A DNA stretch of 33,110 nucleotides from an uncultured Bacteroidota bacterium (GTDB lineage Bacteria; Bacteroidota; Bacteroidia; UBA4408). The notes under the pieces were generated by a model. The model was not told the origin of the DNA, made no database searches, and worked only from the letters and a program-made list of their open reading frames with translations. Position 1 is the first letter of the stretch, and each line of letters opens with the position of its first letter. Below, in pieces: positions 1 to 10,531 of the stretch. The stretch spans positions 1 to 33,110 of the forward strand of contig CAIMMJ010000083.1 in assembly GCA_903842515.1 (NCBI GenBank), read 5' to 3'. The position numbers were made by a program, and so were the translations under genes.

Positions 1-153
1 TTCAGACAGTTAACAAAAATATAAACTTTAGTTTTACTGCACTCGCCCGCAGCAGAGCCTTTACGCACTTTTTAACCCTTCAGCTTGACGCTTGCTAGGA
101 TTCCAAAGGAGAGAAACACCTCAAAAACAAGGCTTTATAAAGCAATTGTTTGC

Positions 154-579
154 TTACTTCATTTTTAATTGAGCACAGTATGGATGCTCTGGATTAACAA
201 TTAATTCTTGACGCAAGGGATGAATTAATACATCCATTTCCTCCATTGGAATTACTCCCAATAATGGTTCGCTATCTCCTGGCAAAACAAAAGCGTTACA
301 AACAGCGCTCCTGTTTTTAAATTTTATTTCAATTGGTCCAACAACATCATATTCTACAATGGAACCATTTGCCAGTTGAGCCTTTCTTTTTTCTTTGAAT
401 GGAATGTTTAACTGCTCTTGAATAGACTCATTTATTGCCATCATATAAGCTCCGCTGTCCACCAACATATTTACCTTCATTCCTTTTACTTCTTCTTCAC
501 CAATAATATGTCTTTTAGCAAATGCAACATCATCAGCATTTATTAATTCTATTTCTGCATAAACGCTTCGCTTCTCCAA
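154..579 (-). CDS. Retropepsin-like clan AA aspartic protease
   Basis: Single-domain 141 aa protein with the VDSGA aspartyl protease motif (MLVDSGAYMMAIN) and a downstream hydrophobic LLGVIPMEEMDVLI segment; TTG start. Confidence 0.8.
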   Translation of the reverse strand: MEKRSVYAEIELINADDVAFAKRHIIGEEEVKGMKVNMLVDSGAYMMAINESIQEQLNIPFKEKRKAQLANGSIVEYDVVGPIEIKFKNRSAVCNAFVLPGDSEPLLGVIPMEEMDVLIHPLRQELIVNPEHPYCAQLKMK

Positions 580-605
580 TTATTTATTTCAAATGTAGAA
601 AGTTT

Positions 606-1742
606 CTATTCAAAATACTCCTTCATTCTAGAAAAAAATCCTCTTTCTTTTTGGCTTGGATTAGGTTTAAAGTTTTCTGAATCTCTTAATTTTTCGAGCA
701 GTTGTTTTTCTTCTTTGTTCAAAGTTTGCGGCGTCCAAACATTTACGTTCACCAACAAATCTCCTTTTTCGTATCCGTTTATATTGGGCAAACCTTTTCC
801 TCTTAATCTCAAAACTTTTCCTGATTGAGTGCCCGGCTCTATTTTTATTTTAGCTTTTCCATCTAGAGTATTTATCTCTGCCGATGTTCCCAATATTACC
901 TCCGGAACGCTAATAAATAAATTATACAATAAATTGTTTCCATCTCTCTTTAAGGTTGGATGTTCTGCTTCTTCTACCACAATTAACAAATCTCCAGGAA
1001 CACCTCCTCTTGCAGCAGCATTGCCTTTTCCTTGCATGCTCAGTTGCATACCTTCTGCAACACCTGCAGGAATGTTTATGCTAATTACCTCTTCTCCTTT
1101 TACAATTCCATCGCCGTAGCACGATTTACATTTTTCTTTTATAATTTGTCCTTCGCCACCGCAACTAGGGCAAGTGCTTGCCGTTTGCATTTGACCAAGC
1201 ATTGTTTGAACCACTCTGGTAACTTGTCCGGTTCCTCTGCAAGTATTGCAATTGCTGAATCCTGAACCATTTTGTGCTCCGGTACCTTTGCACGGAACGC
1301 AAGAAACATATTTATTTACCTTTATTTTTTTCTCTACTCCGTTTAGTATTTCATTTAGGTCTAGCTTAACTTTAATGCGTAGGTTAGAACCTCTGTTTAC
1401 TCTTCTACCCCCTCTGCCAGAGCCACCGCCAAAACCTCCCCCGCCAAAAATATCTCCAAAGGCGCTAAAAATATCGTCCATGCTAGAAAAATCTCCGTGT
1501 CCGCCGCCACCACCAGCAGAAAAACCAGCGTGACCAAACTGATCGTATTTTTGTTTTTTGTTGGCATTACCTAAAACATCATAAGCTTCAGCTGCTTCTT
1601 TAAACTTTTCTTCGGCAGCTTTATCTCCCTGATTTTTATCGGGGTGATATTTCATTGCCATTTTGCGGTATGCTTTTTTTATTTCGTCCTCTGAAGCGTT
1701 TTTATTTACGCCAAGAACATCGTAATAATCTCTTTTAGCCAT
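606..1742 (-). CDS. dnaJ: Molecular chaperone DnaJ
   Basis: J domain with HPD ([10 protein letters not shown]), G/F-rich linker, four CxxCxGxG-type zinc repeats, C-terminal substrate-binding domain. Confidence 0.97.
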   Translation of the reverse strand: MAKRDYYDVLGVNKNASEDEIKKAYRKMAMKYHPDKNQGDKAAEEKFKEAAEAYDVLGNANKKQKYDQFGHAGFSAGGGGGHGDFSSMDDIFSAFGDIFGGGGFGGGSGRGGRRVNRGSNLRIKVKLDLNEILNGVEKKIKVNKYVSCVPCKGTGAQNGSGFSNCNTCRGTGQVTRVVQTMLGQMQTASTCPSCGGEGQIIKEKCKSCYGDGIVKGEEVISINIPAGVAEGMQLSMQGKGNAAARGGVPGDLLIVVEEAEHPTLKRDGNNLLYNLFISVPEVILGTSAEINTLDGKAKIKIEPGTQSGKVLRLRGKGLPNINGYEKGDLLVNVNVWTPQTLNKEEKQLLEKLRDSENFKPNPSQKERGFFSRMKEYFE

Positions 1743-1753
1743 TCTAAATTTTT

Positions 1754-2374
1754 TTAGCTGCCTACAACAACTTTGGCAAACCTAATAACTTTTCCGTTTA
1801 AATAATATCCTTTTTCCAATTCGTCTACCACTTTGCCTTTAAGGTTATCGCTTGGGGCCGGGAATTGTGTTATTGCTTCATGAATTTCAGGGTCAAATGT
1901 TTGCTCTAACGAAACCATTTCTTCTAAACCTTTTTGTTGCAAGGTGTTTTTTAGTTTATGTTGCACCAAATCCACGCCCTCTTTAATTGCGGCAATATCT
2001 GTAGAGTTTTCCATAGATTTTTTTGCTCTTTCAAAATCGTCTAATACCGGAAGAATTGCTTTAAAAAAAGCTTCACCGGCAGTATTTGTAAGATCTATTC
2101 TTTCTTTAAGGGTTCTTTTTCTAAAGTTTTCGAAATCGCTGTAAAGCCTTAAATATTTTTCGTTCAACAGTTTAACTTCATCAGCGTGAGAGGGTGTTTG
2201 TTCAACAATTTCGTCAGAGTTCTCTGCCGCATCGTCAGTAGATGAGTCCTGCGGGGTGGAGTTAGTATGGGTATTGTTTTCAGTAGAAGTTTGTTCATCT
2301 GCTATTGAATCAGCGCTATTTTCTTGAGTTTTTTCGTTCTTCATTTTAAATTTCGTTTTCAAATTTTTAAACAT
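1754..2374 (-). CDS. grpE: Nucleotide exchange factor GrpE
   Basis: GrpE core ([19 protein letters not shown]...[11 protein letters not shown]...[12 protein letters not shown]); directly upstream of dnaJ. Start may be ATG 2374 or the GTG at 2380. Confidence 0.95.
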   Translation of the reverse strand: MFKNLKTKFKMKNEKTQENSADSIADEQTSTENNTHTNSTPQDSSTDDAAENSDEIVEQTPSHADEVKLLNEKYLRLYSDFENFRKRTLKERIDLTNTAGEAFFKAILPVLDDFERAKKSMENSTDIAAIKEGVDLVQHKLKNTLQQKGLEEMVSLEQTFDPEIHEAITQFPAPSDNLKGKVVDELEKGYYLNGKVIRFAKVVVGS

Positions 2375-2484
2375 TATCACTTGTCATCAATTTTTTTGCC
2401 ATGCCCTTGTTGTTAGACAGATTGTCACAATTTGCCTCGGCACGTGCAAACAAAAAATAAATACAAAAATTTAAACAATACCTG

Positions 2485-2492
2485 TAATTTTG
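2485..2492 (+). promoter_or_regulatory. Putative Bacteroidota -7 box TAATTTTG upstream of the epimerase gene
   Basis: Matches TAnnTTTG, 24 nt before the TTG start at 2516; no clear -33 element seen. Confidence 0.4.
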
Positions 2493-2515
2493 CCCACAAC
2501 CAAACAAAAACGTAG

Positions 2516-3526
2516 TTGGAATTTTTTTTAACCGGAGGAACCGGACTTTTAGGAACATACTTTTTAGTTCAGGCGCTAGAGCAGGGGCATAGCGTAACAG
2601 CAATATATAGAAGTGAAGAATCTAAACAAATTACCAATAAAGTTTTTGCCTCTTTAGGTTCCTCTATTTTAGAAAAGTATTCAACTATTAATTGGGTAAA
2701 AGCAAACCTTTTAAATCCATTGGAACTTGACGAATTAATATTGCCCCATTATACCATTGTGCATTGTGCTGGCATGGTTTCATTTTTGCCTAGCGATGAA
2801 CAGGAAATGTATAAATCAAATTTTGTTGCCACTCAAAATTTAGTGAATGTTTGCATTGAAAAAGGGGTTAAAAAGTTCATACATATAAGTAGCGTTTCTA
2901 CTCTTTGTAAGGAAGCGGAAATTAGAGATGAAAACTCATTTCAGAGACCTGCCAAAGGAGCTGGTTTTTATGGTAAAAGCAAGTATTTGGCAGAAATGGA
3001 AGTTTGGAGAGGAATGCAAGAAGGATTAAATGCTTGTGTACTTAGTCCTTCTATAATTCTTGGAGCACACGATTGGAATAAGGGAAGTTCAAAAATGTTT
3101 AATGTTGCCCGCAAAGGATTGCTTTTTTATACCCAAGGAAAAACTGGTTTTATTGACGTGAGCGATGTGGCAAAAGCCATATTAATTGTTGCAGAAACCC
3201 AAACAAAACAAAAACGTTATTGCCTCAGTGCTGAAAACATATATTACAAAGATTTTTTTGAGAAAATACACCTTGCTTTTGGCCAAGCAATGCCAAAGTA
3301 TAAAGCAGGAAAATTTCTAACGGCTTTGTATTGGCGTTTTCAGTGGCTAAAAAGTAAAATTACAAATTCAGCTCCATTAGTTACCAAAGAAAGTGCAAAC
3401 ACAGCCCATTCTATAAGGCTTTTTAATGGAGATAGATTTTCCATTGAGTTTGGTTTTTCATACACTCCAATTGATCAATCAGTGGCTAGTATTGTTAAAA
3501 AGTACAATGCCCTAAAATTTGATTGA
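2516..3526 (+). CDS. NAD-dependent epimerase/dehydratase (extended SDR family)
   Basis: N-terminal FFLTGGTGLLGTYF (GxxGxxG), VHCAGMVSF, YGKSKYLAE (YxxxK). TTG start is immediately preceded by an in-frame TAG, so no upstream start is possible. Confidence 0.9.
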   Translation: MEFFLTGGTGLLGTYFLVQALEQGHSVTAIYRSEESKQITNKVFASLGSSILEKYSTINWVKANLLNPLELDELILPHYTIVHCAGMVSFLPSDEQEMYKSNFVATQNLVNVCIEKGVKKFIHISSVSTLCKEAEIRDENSFQRPAKGAGFYGKSKYLAEMEVWRGMQEGLNACVLSPSIILGAHDWNKGSSKMFNVARKGLLFYTQGKTGFIDVSDVAKAILIVAETQTKQKRYCLSAENIYYKDFFEKIHLAFGQAMPKYKAGKFLTALYWRFQWLKSKITNSAPLVTKESANTAHSIRLFNGDRFSIEFGFSYTPIDQSVASIVKKYNALKFD

Positions 3527-3537
3527 GTTTTTATTAA

Positions 3538-4818
3538 ATGAAAAACCTGTTTAAAAGCCTCTCGCTTAATTTTGAATATGGCAAACTAAAAATTCTACTA
3601 TTTATTTTTTGGCTTGTCTTAGTTTTGTTCGATTCAACTGCTAAAGGCGATTTTGAAATATTTATTCAAGCATCAAAAGATTTGTTTGACTCAAAAAATA
3701 TCTACACTGCTTTTTACAATAACTATTTTCACTACTACTATAGTGTTCTATTTGCAGTAATTATATATCCACTTACTTTTTTGAATTTTTATTTTGTGAA
3801 GGTAATATGGATGATTTGTAATTATATTTTTACATACAGAATATTAAAAAACGGTGCTTTGTTTTTAAATTTAAAAGATGAAAATAACAAAGCAAAATTC
3901 ACAGTTTTGTTTGTTTCATTTTTATTAGTTTTTGCCCTATGGCACAGAAATATTGCATTGGCACAAGTAACAATATTTGTACTTTTTTTGATGTTGGAGA
4001 GCTTTACTTTAATTTTAAAAAACCATGTTCTTTTACCTGCTCTTTTGCTTGCCTTTGGTATTGATTTTAAAATTATGCCAATTGTATGTTTGCCTTATTT
4101 TCTCTACAGAGGATACAATAAAGTTGTATTTACAAGTTTAATTTTTTTGCTTACATTACTCTTATTACCTTCTGTTTTTATTGGAATAGATTTTAATTTG
4201 TTTCTTTTAAATGAAAGATGGAATTTAATTAACCCAAGTAATACAGAACATATTTTAGACGTGGCTGAACGAAGTTTTCATTCCATCACAACTTTTTTAT
4301 CTGTTTTGTTGGTTGAAAACACACATGAAGTTTATGCATTAAAATACAAAAGAAATTTGCTAGATATTTCGCAAGAAGAACTTAGATATGTAATTCTTTT
4401 TACTAGGTTGTTTTTTGTGCTTCTAAGTTTCGTTTTTTTAAGAGCCAGAATTTTTAAATCACCTTCAAAAAAAATAGATTGGTGGTACGAATGGAGTTAT
4501 ATTTTTATTGCTATTCCTCTTATATTTCCCCACCAGCAACACTATGCATTTTATATGGTGTTTCCTGCAATTTTATATTTAGTTAATTTTGGAAGAATTA
4601 ATTATTTTAACGATAAAAATCCATCAAAAAGCAGAGAGAGGTACATGTATTTTGTTGGCATGTCCTTAATTTTTTTACTCTTAAATAGTCATTTTTTACT
4701 TGGAACATTTAGGGAGTATTACGACCATTACAAAACGCTAACCTATGGTGTTTTTTTAGTAATAGTTATTTTAGCGCTTTGTCCTCCCAGTAAAATTAAA
4801 TATGCTGTAGAAAATTAA
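3538..4818 (+). CDS. Polytopic membrane protein, GT87/DUF2029-like glycosyltransferase
   Basis: Many hydrophobic helices; DFEIFIQASKDLFDSKNIY near the N-terminus and FGIDFKIMPIVCLPYFLYRG resemble GT-C/GT87 proteins. Confidence 0.7.
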   Translation: MKNLFKSLSLNFEYGKLKILLFIFWLVLVLFDSTAKGDFEIFIQASKDLFDSKNIYTAFYNNYFHYYYSVLFAVIIYPLTFLNFYFVKVIWMICNYIFTYRILKNGALFLNLKDENNKAKFTVLFVSFLLVFALWHRNIALAQVTIFVLFLMLESFTLILKNHVLLPALLLAFGIDFKIMPIVCLPYFLYRGYNKVVFTSLIFLLTLLLLPSVFIGIDFNLFLLNERWNLINPSNTEHILDVAERSFHSITTFLSVLLVENTHEVYALKYKRNLLDISQEELRYVILFTRLFFVLLSFVFLRARIFKSPSKKIDWWYEWSYIFIAIPLIFPHQQHYAFYMVFPAILYLVNFGRINYFNDKNPSKSRERYMYFVGMSLIFLLLNSHFLLGTFREYYDHYKTLTYGVFLVIVILALCPPSKIKYAVEN

Positions 4819-6497
4819 TTTTTGATTAATTTTCTGGTATAAATTTTATCTTTTGTACTTAAACTAAAAAAATAAATGCCTCTAGAAAGACTTTGAGCAA
4901 TTGGAATATTTATTTGATTATATGATTTTGATGTTGCAAAATAGTTGTGCTCAAAAATCTTTTTACCCAATGCATCTGCAATTACTATTCTAAAGCTTTG
5001 CGTATCGGCAGAGTAAAAATTAAAATTTAGATTGTCTGTGAATGGATTTGGCGAAAGAAGAATGTTTTCGGCATTTGGATACTGCTCCAATTTTTTTCCT
5101 TGTAAAATAAAGTCTGCAGCAGAATAGTTTGGTATTCCCCATCCCAAAGAAGAATCGGGATTTGAAAATTGAGATGATGTGTTTTTTATTGCTTCAATAA
5201 GTTCCATATTAGAATAAGTTGGGTTGGCTTGCCACAAGCAGGCACTCATTCCTGCAATAATTGGACAAGAAAATGACGTTCCATTTGCTCCTCCAACACT
5301 TCCGTTTTGATTAAAAACAGTTGCTCCCACCGCCAAGGCTGCTACATCTGGTTTTAATCTGTTATCTGCAGTGGGGCCATAAGAAGAAAAACTTGCTCTG
5401 GTTAAATTAGAATTTACACCCCCAATACAAAATACACTGTCGCCATCTGCAGGAGCGCCCAATTTCTGCCAAGAATTTCCACCAGAATTTCCTGCACTGT
5501 TCACTACTAGAATCCCTTTAGAAGCGGCAAAATCAGCTCCTCGTGTGCATATTGCCGTATTACCATCTAAATTTGCTCTGGTGTAGTTAATTGCTGCATC
5601 ATCAAAGGTGGTATAACCTAAAGAGGAATTTATAACATCTGCTCCGCAACTGTCGGCATATTCTGCTCCTTCTACCCAATAAAACTCTTCTGATTTGCTT
5701 TCGGGAGAGGCATCTTCTGTTCTTAAAAGCAAATAAGATGCTTTGGGTGCAGTTCCAATAAAGGAACCCGGAACCAAAGCTGCCATGCAACTTAGTGTAG
5801 ATGTTCCGTGCGAGTTGTAAGAATATACAAAAGGACTTCTGTTTACAAAATCATAAGTAGAAATAATTCTGTTTTCGTTTCTAAGGCTGTCAAATCCCGC
5901 AATAATATCAACACCCGGAAATCCAGCATCCAAAACAGCAATTAGCATTCCTTGTCCTCTGTAGCCGTTTTGATGAAGCTGCATACCACCAATCATATTT
6001 ATTTGTTGATAGCCTTGCCCATAATCAAAAGCCAAAGCAGAGGCAACTCTGTTTTGAGAATTCGTTGACGGGCTAAAAGTTTCTAAATTAAATTTGTTTT
6101 CATCAGAAATAAATGTTGAATTTCTATTTAATGGTAAATTTGAAATTACAAAAGGCAACTCATTTATATCAGTTAATTGTTGTGGATTTGAAATTAAAAC
6201 AGAAATGCTGTTTAACCATTTGCTTTTTCCAATTACTGTTGCACCTGTAGCAGCAACTTGGCTTATGTAGGATGAAGTAAGAGGTAAATCGTTTTCAGAA
6301 ATAGAGATATTTCTTGTTAATCGTCTTTGTATAGCTCTTTCTGATAAAAAAGCCTGAGGAACGTCAATGCTAAATCCGTTGTTATTTTTGTCGGTAAAAC
6401 CAATCATGTAAACATCTCCTCCAAGTCCTTGTGAGTGGCTTTTGCAGGTAAAAAACGCGATAAAAATAAAACTAAAAATTAAAAATTTATTTTTCAT
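4815..6497 (-). CDS. Secreted S8 (subtilisin-like) serine peptidase with T9SS type A sorting domain
   Basis: Catalytic motifs AVLDAGFPG (D), SHGTSTLSC (H), GTSFSCPIIAG (S); N-terminal signal peptide; C-terminal LSPNPFTDNLNF...GIYFFSLSTKDKIYTRKLIKN. Confidence 0.92.
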   Translation of the reverse strand: MKNKFLIFSFIFIAFFTCKSHSQGLGGDVYMIGFTDKNNNGFSIDVPQAFLSERAIQRRLTRNISISENDLPLTSSYISQVAATGATVIGKSKWLNSISVLISNPQQLTDINELPFVISNLPLNRNSTFISDENKFNLETFSPSTNSQNRVASALAFDYGQGYQQINMIGGMQLHQNGYRGQGMLIAVLDAGFPGVDIIAGFDSLRNENRIISTYDFVNRSPFVYSYNSHGTSTLSCMAALVPGSFIGTAPKASYLLLRTEDASPESKSEEFYWVEGAEYADSCGADVINSSLGYTTFDDAAINYTRANLDGNTAICTRGADFAASKGILVVNSAGNSGGNSWQKLGAPADGDSVFCIGGVNSNLTRASFSSYGPTADNRLKPDVAALAVGATVFNQNGSVGGANGTSFSCPIIAGMSACLWQANPTYSNMELIEAIKNTSSQFSNPDSSLGWGIPNYSAADFILQGKKLEQYPNAENILLSPNPFTDNLNFNFYSADTQSFRIVIADALGKKIFEHNYFATSKSYNQINIPIAQSLSRGIYFFSLSTKDKIYTRKLIKN

Positions 6498-7213
6498 TTT
6501 CCGTATGAGATTATAGTGTAGATAACATCAGTTCCTTTATTTGCTCTTTCAACTATTGGAATAGATGCTTGAATAGTGGATCGTGTATCTTGCAATGACA
6601 TTTTTCTTTTTTTTACTAAACCAACATTAGCAGCATATTGTTCGGAATGGTAATCAATTGAAATTAATGAAGTATCTGCCATTTGCAAAACGGTGCAAAC
6701 AGAATCAAAGTCTAAAGTGCCCAAACTGATTTTTTTATGTACGTCTGTATATTCAAAATTTTGTTCACCTAAAGTATTGTATGCATTCCCGTTCCACTTA
6801 AGGTTTTGTTTAATTGGAAACAATAATTTTACAAAACGTATGTTTTCTTCTGATTTTATTGCCGAATTTTTAGAGAATGAAGCTTGCCACACTCTTTTTA
6901 GTTGCCAATTTTCTGTGCTGTTGTTTCTATAATAACGTTCTAATCTGTACGAAGTATTGCCTTTATCGTCTTTAATTTCTGATTCGATGTATTCTTTTAG
7001 CTCAAAAGAAAACGTGTCAATAGAGGAGGTAAAATCGTTGTAGTAAAAAGAATCTACCTGATAAACCCAGTATCTTCCTTTTTCTAATGGATAATAGTTT
7101 TTATTGTTAACGGAAAGTGGTGAAAGTGGAATATCTTTTTTGCAGGAATTTAGCAATGCAAAAAGCAGCACAAGCACAAATAGGCTTAAATACGATAGTG
7201 TTGTCTTAAACAT
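6494..7213 (-). CDS. Hypothetical lipoprotein
   Basis: N-terminal hydrophobic stretch then lipobox-like ALLNSCKKD; overlaps the S8 peptidase start by 4 nt. Confidence 0.7.
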   Translation of the reverse strand: MFKTTLSYLSLFVLVLLFALLNSCKKDIPLSPLSVNNKNYYPLEKGRYWVYQVDSFYYNDFTSSIDTFSFELKEYIESEIKDDKGNTSYRLERYYRNNSTENWQLKRVWQASFSKNSAIKSEENIRFVKLLFPIKQNLKWNGNAYNTLGEQNFEYTDVHKKISLGTLDFDSVCTVLQMADTSLISIDYHSEQYAANVGLVKKRKMSLQDTRSTIQASIPIVERANKGTDVIYTIISYGK

Positions 7214-7292
7214 TCAGTAAAACTAATAAATGAAATTTAAATGGTTTAGAATTTCTTCAAATAGATTGCTATTTAACAATTGTTTAAAGAAT

Positions 7293-8075
7293 TCAATTAA
7301 CGTTAAATACAAGTTTTGCATTTATTGCAGTTTGCTCTTTTACTTTTTGGGGCATAACTTTTTTTATTTCGGCAATTCTATTTGCAACAAGTTCTAACAT
7401 CCAGGGTTCGTTTCTTTTTCCGCGGTGAGGTGCAGGGGCTAGATAAGGTGAATCTGTTTCCAATACAATGTGTTCTAATGCTATTTCTGAAATCAAGGGC
7501 TCCAGTCCGCCATTCTTGAAAGTTGCCACACCGCCAATACCTATTTTAAAACCCCAATCAATAATTTTTTTTGCTTGCTCAATTGTTCCACCAAAGCAAT
7601 GAAAAACGCCTTTTTGATGATTAGATTGTAAGAACGATTTAAGTTTCTCTGATTCTAAAATTTCTATACTTCTATCAAGAGATTCTCTGCAATGGACAGA
7701 AACAGGCAAGTTAAATTCTTTTGCCCATTCTAGTTGAGTTATAAATGCATCTTCTTGCTGTGGAATAAATGTTTTATCCCAATAAAAATCTAAACCTATT
7801 TCTCCAACACCAATGTAATTTCCGTTGACTAAATAGTTGTGAATCTTACTTAAATCTTCTTTGTAATTTTCAAAAACAGAACATGGATGCAAGCCCATCA
7901 TGGCAAAACAACAATCGGGATAGGTGCTAACTAACTGGTGTAAATCTTCAATGGAGTCTAAATCTATATTGGGCAATAGAAATTTTTTTATTCCTACTTT
8001 TTTTGCTTTTGCAATTTGTTGATCAATGTCATCCTTAAATTCTTTTACGTAGAGGTGTGTATGTGTATCAATCAT
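7293..8075 (-). CDS. TatD family metal-dependent hydrolase
   Basis: MIDTHTHL, GEIGLDFYWDK, PVSVHCRES, HCFGGT, LETDSPYLAPAPHRGKRNEP. Confidence 0.95.
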   Translation of the reverse strand: MIDTHTHLYVKEFKDDIDQQIAKAKKVGIKKFLLPNIDLDSIEDLHQLVSTYPDCCFAMMGLHPCSVFENYKEDLSKIHNYLVNGNYIGVGEIGLDFYWDKTFIPQQEDAFITQLEWAKEFNLPVSVHCRESLDRSIEILESEKLKSFLQSNHQKGVFHCFGGTIEQAKKIIDWGFKIGIGGVATFKNGGLEPLISEIALEHIVLETDSPYLAPAPHRGKRNEPWMLELVANRIAEIKKVMPQKVKEQTAINAKLVFNVN

Positions 8076-8641
8076 TACTTTCCGTTGTAATTAGTCATTG
8101 TTAATTGCAATCCAATAGTTCCAAACGCCAAGCACATCTCTGCTGCTTTTTCTGTGCGTTCTTGCAGTCTTTTTTCTTCTTCGTTATCCCACTTACCCAA
8201 AACATAATTTACTTGGCTACCTTTGTTAAATTCGTTGCCAATGCCAAATCGAAGTCTAGCATAATTTGTAGTACTTAAAACAGTTTGAATGTCTTTTAGT
8301 CCATTGTGTCCGCCGTCGCTTCCTTTTCCTTTGAGCCGGAGTGTTCCAAATGGCAATGCCAAATCATCCGTAACAACAATAATGTTTTCTGTATTAATTT
8401 TTTCTTTCGTCATCCAATATTGAACAGCTTTGCCGCTTAGGTTCATGTATGTTGTTGGTTTTATTACAACAAAAACATGCGATTTGTGTTTGAGTTCCGC
8501 TACCATTGCCAATCGTTCTAGTGTAAAAGAAACATCAAACTTTTTTGCAATAAAATCAGCTACCAAAAAACCAATATTATGTCTAGTATTTGCATATTCT
8601 TCTCCAATATTTCCTAAGCCTACAATTAAAAACTTTGCCAT
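8075..8641 (-). CDS. pth: Peptidyl-tRNA hydrolase
   Basis: LIVGLGNIGEEYANTRHNIGF, KPTTYMNLSGKAV, DDLALPFGTLRLKGKGSDGGHNGLKDI. Confidence 0.96.
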   Translation of the reverse strand: MAKFLIVGLGNIGEEYANTRHNIGFLVADFIAKKFDVSFTLERLAMVAELKHKSHVFVVIKPTTYMNLSGKAVQYWMTKEKINTENIIVVTDDLALPFGTLRLKGKGSDGGHNGLKDIQTVLSTTNYARLRFGIGNEFNKGSQVNYVLGKWDNEEEKRLQERTEKAAEMCLAFGTIGLQLTMTNYNGK

Positions 8642-8716
8642 TCCAAATATTTTTACTTTTTTTATCCTAAATTAAAGTTCAAAAAAACTAATTTATTTTT
8701 CAACTAGGAAACAATC

Positions 8717-10531
8717 ATGCGTAAATTGCTTGTAATTTTTTTGTTTGTGCATTTTGTTTCTTATTCTCAGCAATCATACAAGGTAGAAATTGATTTGAAC
8801 AAAGTAAAAACAAAAGGAATTAAAGTAAAGATACAATTGCCCGATAGTTTAAATGAAAGTGATGTGTTTTGTTTTCCTGCAATAATTCCTGGTACTTATG
8901 CCAGATATGATTATGGAAGAGTGGTAACTAAATTTAGTGCGAAAGATGTAAGCGGAAAAAAACTTGCCTTTAAACGAGAGAATGTAAACACGTTTTCATT
9001 TAAAAAAATAACAAAAGTAAAACACCTCGAATATTGGGTAAAAGATACGTGGTCCGATAAAAAAAATAAAAACTACATTTTTCAGCCTGCAGGAACTTAT
9101 TTTAAAGAAAATGAAGTTTTTGTGTTAAACTTTTCTGGCATAATAGGATACATTCAAAGCAAGTCAAAACTTCCGTTTGAATTAAATATTGCTTACCCTC
9201 AAAATTTATTTGGCAGCACCTCACTCACAACTAAAGTTGTAGAAAACGGAATGGACAAATATTATGTAAAAGATTACAACGAATTAATAGATTCTCCGAT
9301 GTTATATTCAAAAGCTGACACTACTTCTTTTTATGCTGGTGAAACAAAAATTGGATTTTCTATTTATTCGGAAAACAACATTGTTAATGCTCAGGTTGTG
9401 GCAAATAGTATGAAACCCCTGGCATACAGTTTAAAAGATTTTTTTGGGAAACTGCCCGTTAGGAACTATCAGTTTTTGTATTATTTTTCTGACCCATCAA
9501 ATAAAAAGACAAGAGGAGATGGGGGCTTGGGAGCATTAGAGCACAACTATTCTTCTTTTTATTTTTTAGTTGAACAGAAGGATACAACATCAATTAAGCA
9601 CATGGTAAGAGATGTATCCTCTCACGAGTTTTTTCACATTCTTACACCACTTAATATTCATTCCAATGAAATTCAGAGTTTTGATTTTCAATCGCCCAAG
9701 ATGTCTAAACATTTATGGATGTACGAAGGAATAACAGAATATTTTGCACACTTAGTGCAGGAGAAGGGAGGGTTAATAACTCAAAAAAGATTTATGGAGA
9801 TAATTCGCACAAAGATGAACGAAGCAGATAATTATCCCAACTATTCTTTTACAGAAATGAGTAGTAAAATTCTGGAAGATAATTTTAAGGTAGCTTATGC
9901 AAATGTTTATGAAAAAGGAGCAGTAATTGCATTTCTTTTAGACATAAGATTAAATGAGTTAAGTGAAGGAAAAAAGAACTTGAAAGATTTAATGTTGGAA
10001 CTTTCTCATGTATATGGCCCAAACAAAAGTTTTCCGGATTCTTCATTGTTTGATGTAATTGAAAAAATTTCTTATCCACAGATTAAAACATTTTTAATTG
10101 ATTATGTGCAGGGAAACAAAGATCTGCCGTATGAAGAATATTTAAAAAAAATAGGATGGCAATATCTTAGCGAAGAAAAAGATACTGTTGATGGTTTTGG
10201 TAAAAATGGTTTTTATTACGACCAAAGTTTAAACGGTATTTTTGTGTATGCAGTTGACCCAATAAATAATCCACTAGCTATTAAAAACAACGATTTGATA
10301 ATTTCTTTAGATGGAATAAAAATTACCGAGCTAAATGCCAGCGAAAAGCTCGAAGAAATTACTAAACCTAATGCAGGGAAACTTTATGAAATGGAAATAA
10401 TTAGAGACAAAAAACAGATGAAAGTTTCCGGCATCTCTATAAAATATGAGCGAACAAGAAAGAATGTGATTAAAGAGATTGAAAACATTGACGAAAGTCA
10501 AATAAAATTTAGAGAATGGATGCTGGAATAG
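8717..10531 (+). CDS. M61 family metallopeptidase with C-terminal PDZ-like domain
   Basis: Signal peptide; GGLGALEHNYSS; zinc motif HEFFH and WMYEGITEYFAHL; C-terminal PDZ-like NNDLIISLDGIKI. Confidence 0.9.
   Translation: MRKLLVIFLFVHFVSYSQQSYKVEIDLNKVKTKGIKVKIQLPDSLNESDVFCFPAIIPGTYARYDYGRVVTKFSAKDVSGKKLAFKRENVNTFSFKKITKVKHLEYWVKDTWSDKKNKNYIFQPAGTYFKENEVFVLNFSGIIGYIQSKSKLPFELNIAYPQNLFGSTSLTTKVVENGMDKYYVKDYNELIDSPMLYSKADTTSFYAGETKIGFSIYSENNIVNAQVVANSMKPLAYSLKDFFGKLPVRNYQFLYYFSDPSNKKTRGDGGLGALEHNYSSFYFLVEQKDTTSIKHMVRDVSSHEFFHILTPLNIHSNEIQSFDFQSPKMSKHLWMYEGITEYFAHLVQEKGGLITQKRFMEIIRTKMNEADNYPNYSFTEMSSKILEDNFKVAYANVYEKGAVIAFLLDIRLNELSEGKKNLKDLMLELSHVYGPNKSFPDSSLFDVIEKISYPQIKTFLIDYVQGNKDLPYEEYLKKIGWQYLSEEKDTVDGFGKNGFYYDQSLNGIFVYAVDPINNPLAIKNNDLIISLDGIKITELNASEKLEEITKPNAGKLYEMEIIRDKKQMKVSGISIKYERTRKNVIKEIENIDESQIKFREWMLE

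Noticed and set aside
829-1533. Three plus-strand ORFs antisense to dnaJ
   Set aside because: Low-complexity antisense translations of the DnaJ zinc-finger and Gly-rich regions; no family resemblance.
2405-2450. Possible heat-shock operator (ATTGTCACAAT / GACAATCTGTC) upstream of grpE
   Set aside because: Very short imperfect inverted repeats that do not match CIRCE; cannot be told from chance by eye.
2367-2603. Minus-strand 78 aa ORF between grpE and the epimerase gene
   Set aside because: Overlaps the start of a clear epimerase gene and the grpE promoter region; no recognisable domain.
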